Positions 25,942 to 34,326 of a DNA stretch of 64,000 bases are shown here, in pieces. Origin of the DNA: Streptomyces venezuelae ATCC 10712. Lineage in GTDB: Bacteria > Actinomycetota > Actinomycetes > Streptomycetales > Streptomycetaceae. How positions within the stretch are numbered: position 1 is the first letter of the stretch; each line of letters starts with the position of its first letter. Both the position numbers and the translations under genes were made by a program. The notes beneath the pieces are model-generated. The model had not been told where the DNA came from, did no database searches, and was given only the letters and a program-made list of their open reading frames with translations. The DNA lies in the NCBI RefSeq assembly GCF_008639165.1, contig NZ_CP029197.1:5088001-5152000 (forward strand). Direction: 5' to 3'.

Positions 25942-27848
25942 GCGCCGAGACCCCCTTCCAGGCCTTCCAGCTCGCTCGGGGCGAGGTACTTGGCGAGCTC
26001 CTCCGGCTCGAACAGGGCGAGCAGGTCGGGCCGTACGGGTTCGGTGCGGGTCCGTTCCAGGGCGATGCCGTCGCCGTCGGTGCGGCAGAGCAGGTTCACC
26101 GGGCGCCAGGCGCGGTCCATGGCGGGATAGTCCTCGCGGGTGTGTCCGCCGCGGGACTCGGTGCGTTCCAGGGCGGCGCGGGCCACGCATTCGCCGACGA
26201 GGAGCATGTTCCGCAGGTCGAGGGCGAGGTGCCAGCCGGGGTTGAACTGCCGATGGCCCTCGACCGCGATCCGCCGGGACCTGGCCCGCAGGGCGGCGAT
26301 CCGTTCCAGGGCCTCGGCCATCTCGCCCTCCCGCCGGATGATCCCGACGAGGTTGTTCATGGTCTGCTGGAGTTCCTGGTGGAGGGTGTACGGATTCTCC
26401 GGGGCGCCCTCGCCGTCGCCGGGGCCGTCGAACGGAGCGAGGGCCTCCGCCGCCGCGGCCTCGATCTGGGCGGCCACGACCCCGCCGCCGGCCCCCGACA
26501 GCGCGTACCGCGCGGCGTGCAGCCCCGCTCGTCTGCCGAAGACCAGCAGGTCGGAGAGGGAGTTCCCGCCGAGCCGGTTGGAGCCGTGCATGCCGCCGGC
26601 GACCTCGCCGGCGGCGAAGAGCCCCGGCACGCCGACCGTCGCCGCCGTCTCCGAGTCGACGGCGACGCCGCCCATCACGTAGTGGCAGGTGGGTCCGACC
26701 TCCATCGCCTCCGCCGTGATGTCGACGTCGGCCAGTTCCTTGAACTGGTGGTACATCGAGGGCAGCCGGCGCCGGATGGCCTCGGCCGGCATGCGGGTCG
26801 ACACGTCGAGGAACACCCCGCCGTGCGGGGAGCCGCGTCCCGCCTTCACCTCGGAGTTGATGGCCCGGGCGACCTCGTCGCGCGGCAGCAGCTCGGGCGG
26901 GCGGCGGTTGTGGTCGGGGTCCTCGTACCAGCGGTCGCCCTCCTCCTCGGTCTCCGCGTACTTCTCCTTGAAGACGTCGGGGACGTAGTCGAACATGAAG
27001 CGCCGGCCCTCGGAGTTCCGCAGGACCCCGCCGTCGCCGCGGACGGACTCGGTGACGAGGATGCCCTTCACCGACGGCGGCCAGACCATGCCGGTCGGGT
27101 GGAACTGCACGAACTCCATGTTCACCAGCGGCGCTCCGGCGAGCAGGGCGAGCGCGTGGCCGTCGCCGGTGTACTCCCAGGAGTTCGAGGTCACCTTGAA
27201 GGACTTGCCGATGCCGCCGGTGGCGAGGACGACGGCGGGGGCCTCGAGGACGAGGAAGCGGCCGCTCTCCCGCTCGTAGCAGAAGACCCCGGAGACCCCG
27301 CCGTCCGCGTCCTTGAGGACGCGGGTGACGGTGAACTCCTGGAAGACCTTGAGGCGGGCCTCGTGGTCGCCGGTCTCGCGGTGGTCCTCCTGCTGGAGGC
27401 CGACGGACTTCTGCTGGAGGGTGCGGAGCAGTTCGAGGCCGGTCCGGTCGCCGACGTGGGCGAGCCGCGGGTACTCGTGGCCGCCGAAGTTCCGCTGCGA
27501 GATCCGGCCGTCGGGGGTGCGGTCGAAGAGCGCGCCCCAGGTCTCCAGCTCCCAGACCCGCTCGGGGGCCTCCTGGGCGTGCAGCTCGGCCATCCGCCAC
27601 TGGTTGAGGAACTTCCCGCCGCGCATGGTGTCGCGGAAGTGGGTCTTCCAGTCGTCCTGCGGGTGGACGTTGGCCATGGAGGCGGCGATGCCGCCCTCGG
27701 CCATCACGGTGTGCGCCTTGCCGAACAGGGACTTGCAGATCACGGCCGTACGGGCGCCCGCGCGGCGTGCTTCGATCGCGGCCCGCAGTCCGGCGCCGCC
27801 CGCGCCGACCACGACCACGTCCCACTGCTCTCGCTCGACGTGCGTCAT
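25938..27848 (-). CDS. sdhA: Succinate dehydrogenase/fumarate reductase flavoprotein
   Basis: A 636-residue FAD protein. The dinucleotide-binding motif VVVVGAGGAGLRAA is at 11-24, the covalent-FAD region is KAHTVMAEGG with His46, and substrate-site blocks HPTG and ESVRGDGGVLRN are present. The capping domain and the helical C-terminal domain (LALDLRNMLLVGECVARAAL ... SRGGHTREDYP) are complete. It oxidises succinate or reduces fumarate at the membrane. It is translationally coupled to the iron-sulfur gene; the membrane-anchor gene lies directly upstream, separated by one base. Which direction is physiological cannot be told from sequence. Confidence 0.94.
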   Translation of the reverse strand: MTHVEREQWDVVVVGAGGAGLRAAIEARRAGARTAVICKSLFGKAHTVMAEGGIAASMANVHPQDDWKTHFRDTMRGGKFLNQWRMAELHAQEAPERVWELETWGALFDRTPDGRISQRNFGGHEYPRLAHVGDRTGLELLRTLQQKSVGLQQEDHRETGDHEARLKVFQEFTVTRVLKDADGGVSGVFCYERESGRFLVLEAPAVVLATGGIGKSFKVTSNSWEYTGDGHALALLAGAPLVNMEFVQFHPTGMVWPPSVKGILVTESVRGDGGVLRNSEGRRFMFDYVPDVFKEKYAETEEEGDRWYEDPDHNRRPPELLPRDEVARAINSEVKAGRGSPHGGVFLDVSTRMPAEAIRRRLPSMYHQFKELADVDITAEAMEVGPTCHYVMGGVAVDSETAATVGVPGLFAAGEVAGGMHGSNRLGGNSLSDLLVFGRRAGLHAARYALSGAGGGVVAAQIEAAAAEALAPFDGPGDGEGAPENPYTLHQELQQTMNNLVGIIRREGEMAEALERIAALRARSRRIAVEGHRQFNPGWHLALDLRNMLLVGECVARAALERTESRGGHTREDYPAMDRAWRPVNLLCRTDGDGIALERTRTEPVRPDLLALFEPEELAKYLAPSELEGLEGGLGA

Positions 27849-27849
27849 C

Positions 27850-28680
27850 TCAGAAGAACCTCGGGTCGTCGAAGGTGCCGGTGGCGAGCAGGTACACGTA
27901 CAGGTCGCAGAGGGCGACGCTGATGAGGGAGGCCCAGGCGAGGAGCATGTGACGGGCGTTCAGCCGGCCCACCCAGCTCCACAGCCGGTAGCGGACGGGG
28001 TGCTTCGAGAAGTGCTTGAGGCGTCCGCCGACGATGTGCCGGCAGGAGTGGCAGGAGAGGGTGTACGCCCAGATCAGGACGATGTTGACGAGGAAGATCA
28101 GGGTTCCGAGCCCGGCGTGCCCCCAGGCGTAGTCGGCGTTCCTGAAGGTGAGCACGGTGTCGTACGTGAGGATTCCGGCCACCGGCAGCGCCGCGTAGAA
28201 GAAGTAGCGGTGGAGGTTCTGCAGGAGGAGCGGGAAGCGGGTCTCGCCGGTGTACGCGCGGTGGGGTTCGGCCACCGCGCAGGCCGGGGGAGCGGCCCAG
28301 AAGCCCCGGTAGTACGCCTTGCGGTAGTAGTAGCAGGTCAGCCGGAAGCCCAGCGGGAAGACCAGGATCAGCAGGGCGGGGGAGAGGCCCCACCAGCTGC
28401 CGAAGACCTCCCAGTTCGGTCCGCCGCGCATGGGGACGCAGTTCTCCGCGAGGCAGGGCGAGTAGAACGGCGAGACGTAGGGCGCGGCGTAGTAGTCGGC
28501 GTTGGCGAAGGCCCGCCAGGTCGAGTAGGCGACGAAGGCGAGCAGTCCGGCGGCGGTGGCGGCCGGGGCGAGCCACCAGCGGTCGGTGCGCAGGTGGCGG
28601 GCGGAGATGGCGGCGCGCCCCGGGGAGCGCACCCCCGTGGCGGTTGGGTCGGTTCCGGGGGGTTCCGTACCTGTGGCCAA
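27850..28680 (-). CDS. Membrane-anchor subunit of the SDH-like complex
   Basis: A 276-residue protein with about five transmembrane helices and several conserved-looking histidines (NLHRYFF, WGHAGLG, LSCHSCRH, NARHMLLAW) that could bind haem b or quinone. Two CxxC-like pairs (CLAENC and CHSC) are present. The TTG start at 28680 is supported by GGAGG 5 nt upstream. Its place before sdhA and sdhB makes it the likely anchor, larger than the ~125-residue SdhC/SdhD of the housekeeping enzyme. I recognise it only by context and topology. Confidence 0.75.
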   Translation of the reverse strand: MATGTEPPGTDPTATGVRSPGRAAISARHLRTDRWWLAPAATAAGLLAFVAYSTWRAFANADYYAAPYVSPFYSPCLAENCVPMRGGPNWEVFGSWWGLSPALLILVFPLGFRLTCYYYRKAYYRGFWAAPPACAVAEPHRAYTGETRFPLLLQNLHRYFFYAALPVAGILTYDTVLTFRNADYAWGHAGLGTLIFLVNIVLIWAYTLSCHSCRHIVGGRLKHFSKHPVRYRLWSWVGRLNARHMLLAWASLISVALCDLYVYLLATGTFDDPRFF

Positions 28681-28731
28681 CAGGCCCTCCTGGGGTCGGC
28701 TCCTACGGTCGGACGCCGCCGTCGCCCGGGA

Positions 28732-28959
28732 TCACGGCGCGTGGCGGTCGCGTGCTCCCAGTCCTTCGTCGTCCGTGTCCGTCCACAGCCCGCTGTCGTA
28801 CGGGGTGTCGGGAATGGTCACCAGGCTCTCGGCGCGGCCGGCGGCCGGCGCGGCGGGTGCGCCGCCCTCGGCCGTGACGGAGCGCTCCAGCTGTCCGACC
28901 GTGCGGACCAGGTCTTCGAGGCTGCGCTTGACGGCTGCCAGATCGTCCTGAACGGACAT
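28732..28959 (-). CDS. Small conserved-looking protein upstream of sdh-like genes
   Basis: A 75-residue acidic protein: a short N-terminal coiled-coil helix (MSVQDDLAAVKRSLEDLVRT) then a disordered tail ending GARDRHAP. ATG with GAGGG 8 nt upstream. The gene ends 51 nt before the membrane-anchor gene and is probably the first cistron of the sdh-like operon. Its role is unknown; it could be an assembly factor or an unrelated regulatory peptide. Confidence 0.65.
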   Translation of the reverse strand: MSVQDDLAAVKRSLEDLVRTVGQLERSVTAEGGAPAAPAAGRAESLVTIPDTPYDSGLWTDTDDEGLGARDRHAP

Positions 28960-29207
28960 GGTTTGCCCTCACTTCCGCGAGCGGCTTCGGCAGGAGTGTT
29001 GCGCGTCACATCCCGCTTGGGAAGCCATGTGCACCGGATTCCACTCGTCCGGAGCGCTCCTTGCTCCGGCGGTTGGGCCGCACGAGTGGGGTTTTCCGGA
29101 CGTGCCGCCGTGTCGCCGTGGCCGGATCCGCTCCGTCCTTTTCAGTGTATGAGCAATAGGTGTGATCATCTCCAAATGGAATGAATCTGGACGAAGGGGT
29201 ACAAGTC

Positions 29208-31652
29208 ATGTCCCAGATCGGCGCCCCCCGCGGGAGGACATGCTCCAGGAGCCCCCGCTCCCGCACGCTCCGCTCCGTCGCGACCCTCACCAGCGCCGTC
29301 CTCGCCGTCACCGTGCTCGCCGGCTGCAGCTCGGGCGACGAGGCCGACGAGACCCCGGCCGCGGCCCAGGACAACGCGCCCGCCGCACGCGACAAGGTCG
29401 CCGACGGAGGCACCCTCCGCTGGGCCGTCGACGCGGTGCCCACCACCCTCAACACCTTCCAGGCCGACGCCGACGGCACCACCTCCCGGATCGCCGGAGC
29501 CGTGCTCCCCTCCCTCTACACGCTCGACGAGCGGGGCCGGCCGCGGCTGAACGAGGACTACCTGGAGTCCGCGCAGGTCGTCGAGACGGAGCCCAAGCAG
29601 GTCGTCCTCTACAAGCTCAACCAGCAGGCGGTGTGGAGCGACGGACGCGAGATCGGGGCGCCCGACTTCGTGGCGCAGTGGCGGGCGCTGAGCGGTCGGG
29701 ACACCGCGTACTGGACCGCCCGGAACTCCGGCTACGAGCGGATCGAGAAGATCGAGCGGGGCAAGAACGACCTGGAGGTACGGGTCACCTTCTCCAAGCC
29801 CTACGCCGACTGGCAGTCCCTCTTCACCCCGCTCTACCCGAAGCAGGTGATGGGCTCCCCGAACTCCTTCAACGACGGGGCCCGCACCACCCTCAAGGCC
29901 ACCGCAGGACCGTTCCTGCTGAAGTCGATCGACCGCAAGAACGGCGACGTCACGCTCGCCCGCAACCCCCGCTGGTGGGGCCAGCCCGCCAAGCTCGACA
30001 GCGTCGTCCTCAAGGCCGTCCCCCGCGCCGAGCGGGCCGCGGCACTCGCCGCCGGCACCCTCGACCTGGCCGAGATCGATCGCTCCACCGCCGAGCGGAT
30101 CTCGCTCGCGCTCCGCGACGCCCGCGCCGGACGCAGCGGCGCCCAGGCGGCCCTCGCCCACGGCCCCGGCTCCTCCATCACCCCCTCCAAGGCCCTGAAG
30201 TCCTGGGCCCTCGCCCACGGCTCCGACGAGGAGAAGGCGGAGGAGGTCCAGGCCGCCCGCGAGAAGAACCAGAAGGCCATCGCCGAGTACGCGAGCGCCC
30301 AGGACATCCTGGCGAAGTACGTCGTCCGCAAGTCCCTGGAACCCGCCTACACCCAGCTCTCCCTGAACGGCGAGTCCGGGCCGCTCGCCGACGAGCGGGT
30401 ACGCCGCGCGGTGGCCCGCGCGATCAACCGCCAGGAACTGGCCGAATCCGTACTCAAGCCGCTCGGCCTCCCGGCCCGGCCCCCCGGCAGCCACCTCGCC
30501 CTCGCCGGCCAGGCCGCCTACGCGGACAGCAGCGACGCGCTCGGCGACCAGGACACCAAGGAGGCACGGGCGCTGCTCGCCGACGCGGGCTGGGTGCCGG
30601 GCGGCGCCGAGCGGAAGCCCGCGGAGGCGGGCACGAAGGCGGGCAGCGAGGCCGAGAAGAAGAAGGCGGCGGCGGAGAAGGGGGAGAAGACCGGCTCCAC
30701 GGACGCCGACTCCACCAAGACCGACTCCACCAAGTCGGACGCCACCAAGACCGACGCCACCAAGACCGACGCCAAGAAGAAGGACAGCGACACCGCATCC
30801 GACGAGGGCCTCTACATCGTCGGCGACGACAAGCCGGGCGAGCGCCGCGCCGCACCCGCCCCCGTCATCGGCGCGGGCGGCCCCGAGAACGGCACCAACA
30901 TCCTCGCCCCCGCCCCCGCGGCCGCCCGGCAGAGCGCCGCGCTGCTGGCCCGCGCCGAAGCCCTCGACACGGGTACGGGCGCCGCCCGCGCCGCCCAGTC
31001 GGTCGCCCGGACGGACAAGGGCGTCGCCGGGGCCTACGCCCCGCGCGGCACCGCCGCCCCGGTGACGGCCCCGGACGCCGCCAAGGCCCTCGGCAAGGAC
31101 GGCAAGGCGCTCAGCCTCCGCTTCGTCCTGCCCTCCGGCCCCGGCTCCGAGTCGCTGCGGGCGGTCGGCGACCGGATCGTCCGGATGCTCGACGCCGTCG
31201 GCATCCGCACCGAGGTGACCAAGGTCTCCGACGAGAGCTTCTTCAAGGACCACATCGCCTCGGGCGACTACGACCTCGCCCTCTACTCCTGGCCGGCCTC
31301 CGCCTTCCCGGCGACCGACGCCCGGCCGATCTTCGCCAAGCCCGAGCCCGCCTCGGACGGCTCCCTCCTGGTCGAGCAGAACTACTCGCGGGTCGGCACC
31401 GACCGCATCGACCAGCTGTTCGACCAGGCGGCGGGGACGCTCGACGAGGAGGAGGCCCGTGACCTGGTGCGTCAGGCCGACGCCCGGATCTGGGCCGCCG
31501 CCGGCTCCATCCCGCTCTACCAGCGGCCGCAGCTCGTCGCCGCGAAGGCCGATCTGGTGAACGCCGGAGCCTGGGGTCTCGCCGCTCCCCGGTACCAGGA
31601 CATCGGCTTCAAGAAGGCCAGCACGTCCAAGGGCGCCGAACGCAACCGCTAG
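29208..31652 (+). CDS. Peptide ABC transporter binding lipoprotein with a long insertion
   Basis: An 814-residue extracytoplasmic solute-binding protein of the SBP_bac_5 family. Signal peptide with lipobox LAGC (Cys40); the domain starts GGTLRWAVDAVPTTLNTF. Around residues 465-632 the fold is broken by a ~170-residue low-complexity insert with lysine-rich repeats (DSTKTDSTKSDATKTDATKT) followed by an Ala-rich stretch, after which the second lobe resumes at LSLRFVLPSGPGSESLR. Binding proteins without it are about 540-600 residues. ATG 29208 has AAGGGG 8 nt upstream and is preferred to ATG 29181. There are no permease or ATPase genes with it, so it must share a transporter or act alone. Confidence 0.88.
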   Translation: MSQIGAPRGRTCSRSPRSRTLRSVATLTSAVLAVTVLAGCSSGDEADETPAAAQDNAPAARDKVADGGTLRWAVDAVPTTLNTFQADADGTTSRIAGAVLPSLYTLDERGRPRLNEDYLESAQVVETEPKQVVLYKLNQQAVWSDGREIGAPDFVAQWRALSGRDTAYWTARNSGYERIEKIERGKNDLEVRVTFSKPYADWQSLFTPLYPKQVMGSPNSFNDGARTTLKATAGPFLLKSIDRKNGDVTLARNPRWWGQPAKLDSVVLKAVPRAERAAALAAGTLDLAEIDRSTAERISLALRDARAGRSGAQAALAHGPGSSITPSKALKSWALAHGSDEEKAEEVQAAREKNQKAIAEYASAQDILAKYVVRKSLEPAYTQLSLNGESGPLADERVRRAVARAINRQELAESVLKPLGLPARPPGSHLALAGQAAYADSSDALGDQDTKEARALLADAGWVPGGAERKPAEAGTKAGSEAEKKKAAAEKGEKTGSTDADSTKTDSTKSDATKTDATKTDAKKKDSDTASDEGLYIVGDDKPGERRAAPAPVIGAGGPENGTNILAPAPAAARQSAALLARAEALDTGTGAARAAQSVARTDKGVAGAYAPRGTAAPVTAPDAAKALGKDGKALSLRFVLPSGPGSESLRAVGDRIVRMLDAVGIRTEVTKVSDESFFKDHIASGDYDLALYSWPASAFPATDARPIFAKPEPASDGSLLVEQNYSRVGTDRIDQLFDQAAGTLDEEEARDLVRQADARIWAAAGSIPLYQRPQLVAAKADLVNAGAWGLAAPRYQDIGFKKASTSKGAERNR

Positions 31653-31718
31653 AACCGCGAAAAGCCCATGAAAGCTATGTAACCGCAGGTCACAACCTCA
31701 GAACCAGCTCAATTTCCT

Positions 31719-31743
31719 TGCCCGCCGGTGAACCCGGCGGGCA
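31719..31743 (+). terminator. Hairpin after the orphan binding protein
   Basis: A 10-bp stem (TGCCCGCCGG with CCGGCGGGCA) and 5-nt loop lies 66 nt after the binding-protein stop. The 291-nt gap from here to typA presumably also holds the typA promoter; I see no gene in it. Confidence 0.6.
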
Positions 31744-31943
31744 GGATCGCGTCGGCCCTTTGACCCGGTCGCACGACCTCCCCCACACCCTGCACCACCC
31801 ACAGCAGAGACTCTCGGATCTTGGCCGGGGAAGCCCCTTGCGCGGCAGCCCCGTACCATAGGACATAGCCGTGGCGCGTCCGCCCGGCGGGCGTACGAGG
31901 AACTGACGCCGCATCCCACGATCCGAGAGAAGCGCAAGCACCC

Positions 31944-33845
31944 ATGCCCACGCGCCACGACATCCGTAACGTCGCCATCGTCGCCCACGTCGACCACGGC
32001 AAGACGACCATCGTCGACGCCATGCTCAAGCAGGCCGGTGCCTTCGCCGCCCACCAGCAGCTCGACGACCGCATGATGGACTCGAACGACCTGGAGCGTG
32101 AGAAGGGCATCACGATCCTCGCCAAGAACACGGCGGTGAAGTATCACCCCAAGGACGGCGGGGCCCCGATCACGATCAACATCATCGACACCCCCGGCCA
32201 CGCCGACTTCGGTGGCGAGGTCGAGCGCGGTCTGTCGATGGTGGACGCGGTCGTCCTCCTCGTGGACGCCTCCGAGGGTCCGCTCCCGCAGACCCGCTTC
32301 GTGCTGCGCAAGGCGCTCCAGCAGCGCAAGCCCGTCATCCTCTGCATCAACAAGACGGACCGCCCGGACTCCCGGATCGACGAGGTCGTCAACGAGACCT
32401 ACGACCTGTTCCTGGACCTGGACGCCGACGAGGACCAGATCGAGTTCCCGATCGTCTACGCCTGCGGCCGTGACGGCATCGCCTCGCTGACCAAGCCGGA
32501 GAACGGCACGGTTCCCGCGGACAGCGACAACCTGGAGCCGTTCTTCTCCGCGATCCTGGAGCACGTCCCGGCCCCGGTGTACGACGAGGAGGCCCCCCTC
32601 CAGGCGCACGTCACCAACCTGGACGCCGACAACTTCCTCGGCCGCATCGCGCTGCTCCGCGTCGAGCAGGGCGAGCTGCGCAAGGGCCAGACGGTCGCGT
32701 GGATCAAGCGTGACGGCACCATCTCCAACGTCCGCATCACCGAGCTGATGATGACCGAGGCGCTCACCCGCAAGCCCGCCGAGGTCGCCGGCCCCGGTGA
32801 CATCTGCGCCGTCGCCGGTATCCCCGACATCATGATCGGCGAGACCCTGGCCGACCCGGAGAACCCGATCGCGCTGCCGCTGATCACGGTCGACCAGCCG
32901 GCCATCTCCATGACCATCGGCACCAACACCTCGCCGCTCGTCGGCCGTGGTGGCACGGGCAAGGGCGCGGACGCCAAGGCCGCGGTCAAGAACCGCAAGG
33001 TCACCGCCCGCCAGGTGAAGGACCGTCTGGACCGCGAGCTGATCGGTAACGTCTCGCTCCGCGTCCTCGACACCGAGCGCCCGGACGCCTGGGAGGTCCA
33101 GGGCCGTGGTGAGCTCGCGCTCGCCATCCTGGTCGAGCAGATGCGCCGCGAGGGCTTCGAGCTGACCATCGGCAAGCCGCAGGTCGTCACCAAGGAGGTC
33201 GACGGCAAGATCCACGAGCCGGTCGAGCGCCTCACGGTCGACGTCCCCGAGGAGCACATGGGTGCGGTCACGCAGCTCATGGGCGTCCGCAAGGGCCGCA
33301 TGGACAACATGTCGAACCACGGCTCCGGCTGGGTCCGCATGGAGTTCGTCGTTCCGTCCCGTGGCCTCATCGGCTTCCGTACGGAGTTCCTGACGCAGAC
33401 CCGTGGCACGGGCATCGCCCACTCGATCCACGAGGGTCACGAGCCGTGGTTCGGCCCGCTGGTCACCCGTAACAACGGCTCCCTGGTCGCCGACCGCGCC
33501 GGTGCCGTCACCGCCTTCGCGATGACGAACCTCCAGGAGCGCGGTGTGCTGTTCACCGAGCCCGGCACCGAGGTGTACGAGGGCATGATCGTCGGCGAGA
33601 ACTCGCGCTCCGACGACATGGACGTGAACATCACCAAGGAGAAGAAGCTCACCAACATGCGCTCCTCCTCGGCCGATTCCTTCGAGGCGATCGTCCCGCC
33701 GCGCAAGCTCTCCCTGGAGCAGTCCCTGGAGTTCTGCCGCGACGACGAGTGCGTCGAGGTCACCCCGGAGGCCGTGCGCATCCGCAAGGTGATCCTCGAC
33801 CAGAACGCGCGTGGCCGCGCGTCCTCGCGCGCCAAGAACGCCTGA
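31944..33845 (+). CDS. typA: Ribosome-associated GTPase TypA/BipA
   Basis: A 633-residue translational GTPase of the elongation-factor superfamily that binds ribosomes, often under stress or low temperature. The G1 motif AHVDHGKT is at 14-21, DTPGH at 82-86 and NKTD at 136-139. The TypA-specific C-terminal region is complete (LMGVRKGRMDNM, RGLIGFRTEFLTQTRGTGI, KKLTNMRSSSADSFEAI). Codon usage is the most biased toward C-ending optimal codons in the window, as expected for a highly expressed gene. It is monocistronic and followed by the strongest terminator seen here. Confidence 0.97.
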   Translation: MPTRHDIRNVAIVAHVDHGKTTIVDAMLKQAGAFAAHQQLDDRMMDSNDLEREKGITILAKNTAVKYHPKDGGAPITINIIDTPGHADFGGEVERGLSMVDAVVLLVDASEGPLPQTRFVLRKALQQRKPVILCINKTDRPDSRIDEVVNETYDLFLDLDADEDQIEFPIVYACGRDGIASLTKPENGTVPADSDNLEPFFSAILEHVPAPVYDEEAPLQAHVTNLDADNFLGRIALLRVEQGELRKGQTVAWIKRDGTISNVRITELMMTEALTRKPAEVAGPGDICAVAGIPDIMIGETLADPENPIALPLITVDQPAISMTIGTNTSPLVGRGGTGKGADAKAAVKNRKVTARQVKDRLDRELIGNVSLRVLDTERPDAWEVQGRGELALAILVEQMRREGFELTIGKPQVVTKEVDGKIHEPVERLTVDVPEEHMGAVTQLMGVRKGRMDNMSNHGSGWVRMEFVVPSRGLIGFRTEFLTQTRGTGIAHSIHEGHEPWFGPLVTRNNGSLVADRAGAVTAFAMTNLQERGVLFTEPGTEVYEGMIVGENSRSDDMDVNITKEKKLTNMRSSSADSFEAIVPPRKLSLEQSLEFCRDDECVEVTPEAVRIRKVILDQNARGRASSRAKNA

Positions 33846-34326
33846 CGCGAGCGCCGCATGACGCCGATGTCGGCGGGGTAGATCACGGTCCTGTGATCTA
33901 CGTCGCTCTCGGCTGACACTGCGTCAGTACAAGAGCCCGGACCCCCACAGGCACTGTGGGGGTCCGGGCTTTTCGTCAAGTTCCGTCAACTCCATTTCGG
34001 AGGCCAGGTGTCCGGATATCGGCCATCGCTCTCCGGTACGTGTGTTAACGGTCCGTTTCGGGCGTGTCTGTCTGTGCTCAGTTTGTCCGGATTTCGGTAT
34101 CCGGGGGGGTGGTGATGTTGTCAAAACGAGACCACTTAAGTGTGGTTTACAGCCCGGACGTACTTAATAGTTGGCTCCATTGAGCTCGGGTCAATGGGTC
34201 ACGCACTGTGGGGAGTGCCGACTCACGAGCACACTCGGGGCACTTGAGTCCAAAGCCGTCAGGGGTGTCGGCGAAACTCGGAGTGCCCCTCTTGTAGTGA
34301 CAAAGTGGACTCATGAGGAGGAACCC
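33846..34326. promoter_or_regulatory. 481-nt region: typA terminator and opp operon 1 promoter
   Basis: The first part holds the typA terminator. The second is unusually AT-rich for this genome (near 34040-34180), with CACTTAAGTG, a perfect 10-bp palindrome at 34133-34142, just before TTTACA and TACTTAATAG that could provide promoter elements. A long leader then runs to the binding-protein start with its GAGGAGG site. No gene is seen. Confidence 0.6.
33934..33973 (+). terminator. Strong intrinsic terminator after typA
   Basis: A perfect 17-bp stem (33934-33950 with 33954-33970), a 3-nt loop GCA and a following TTTT make a classic rho-independent terminator. Confidence 0.93.
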
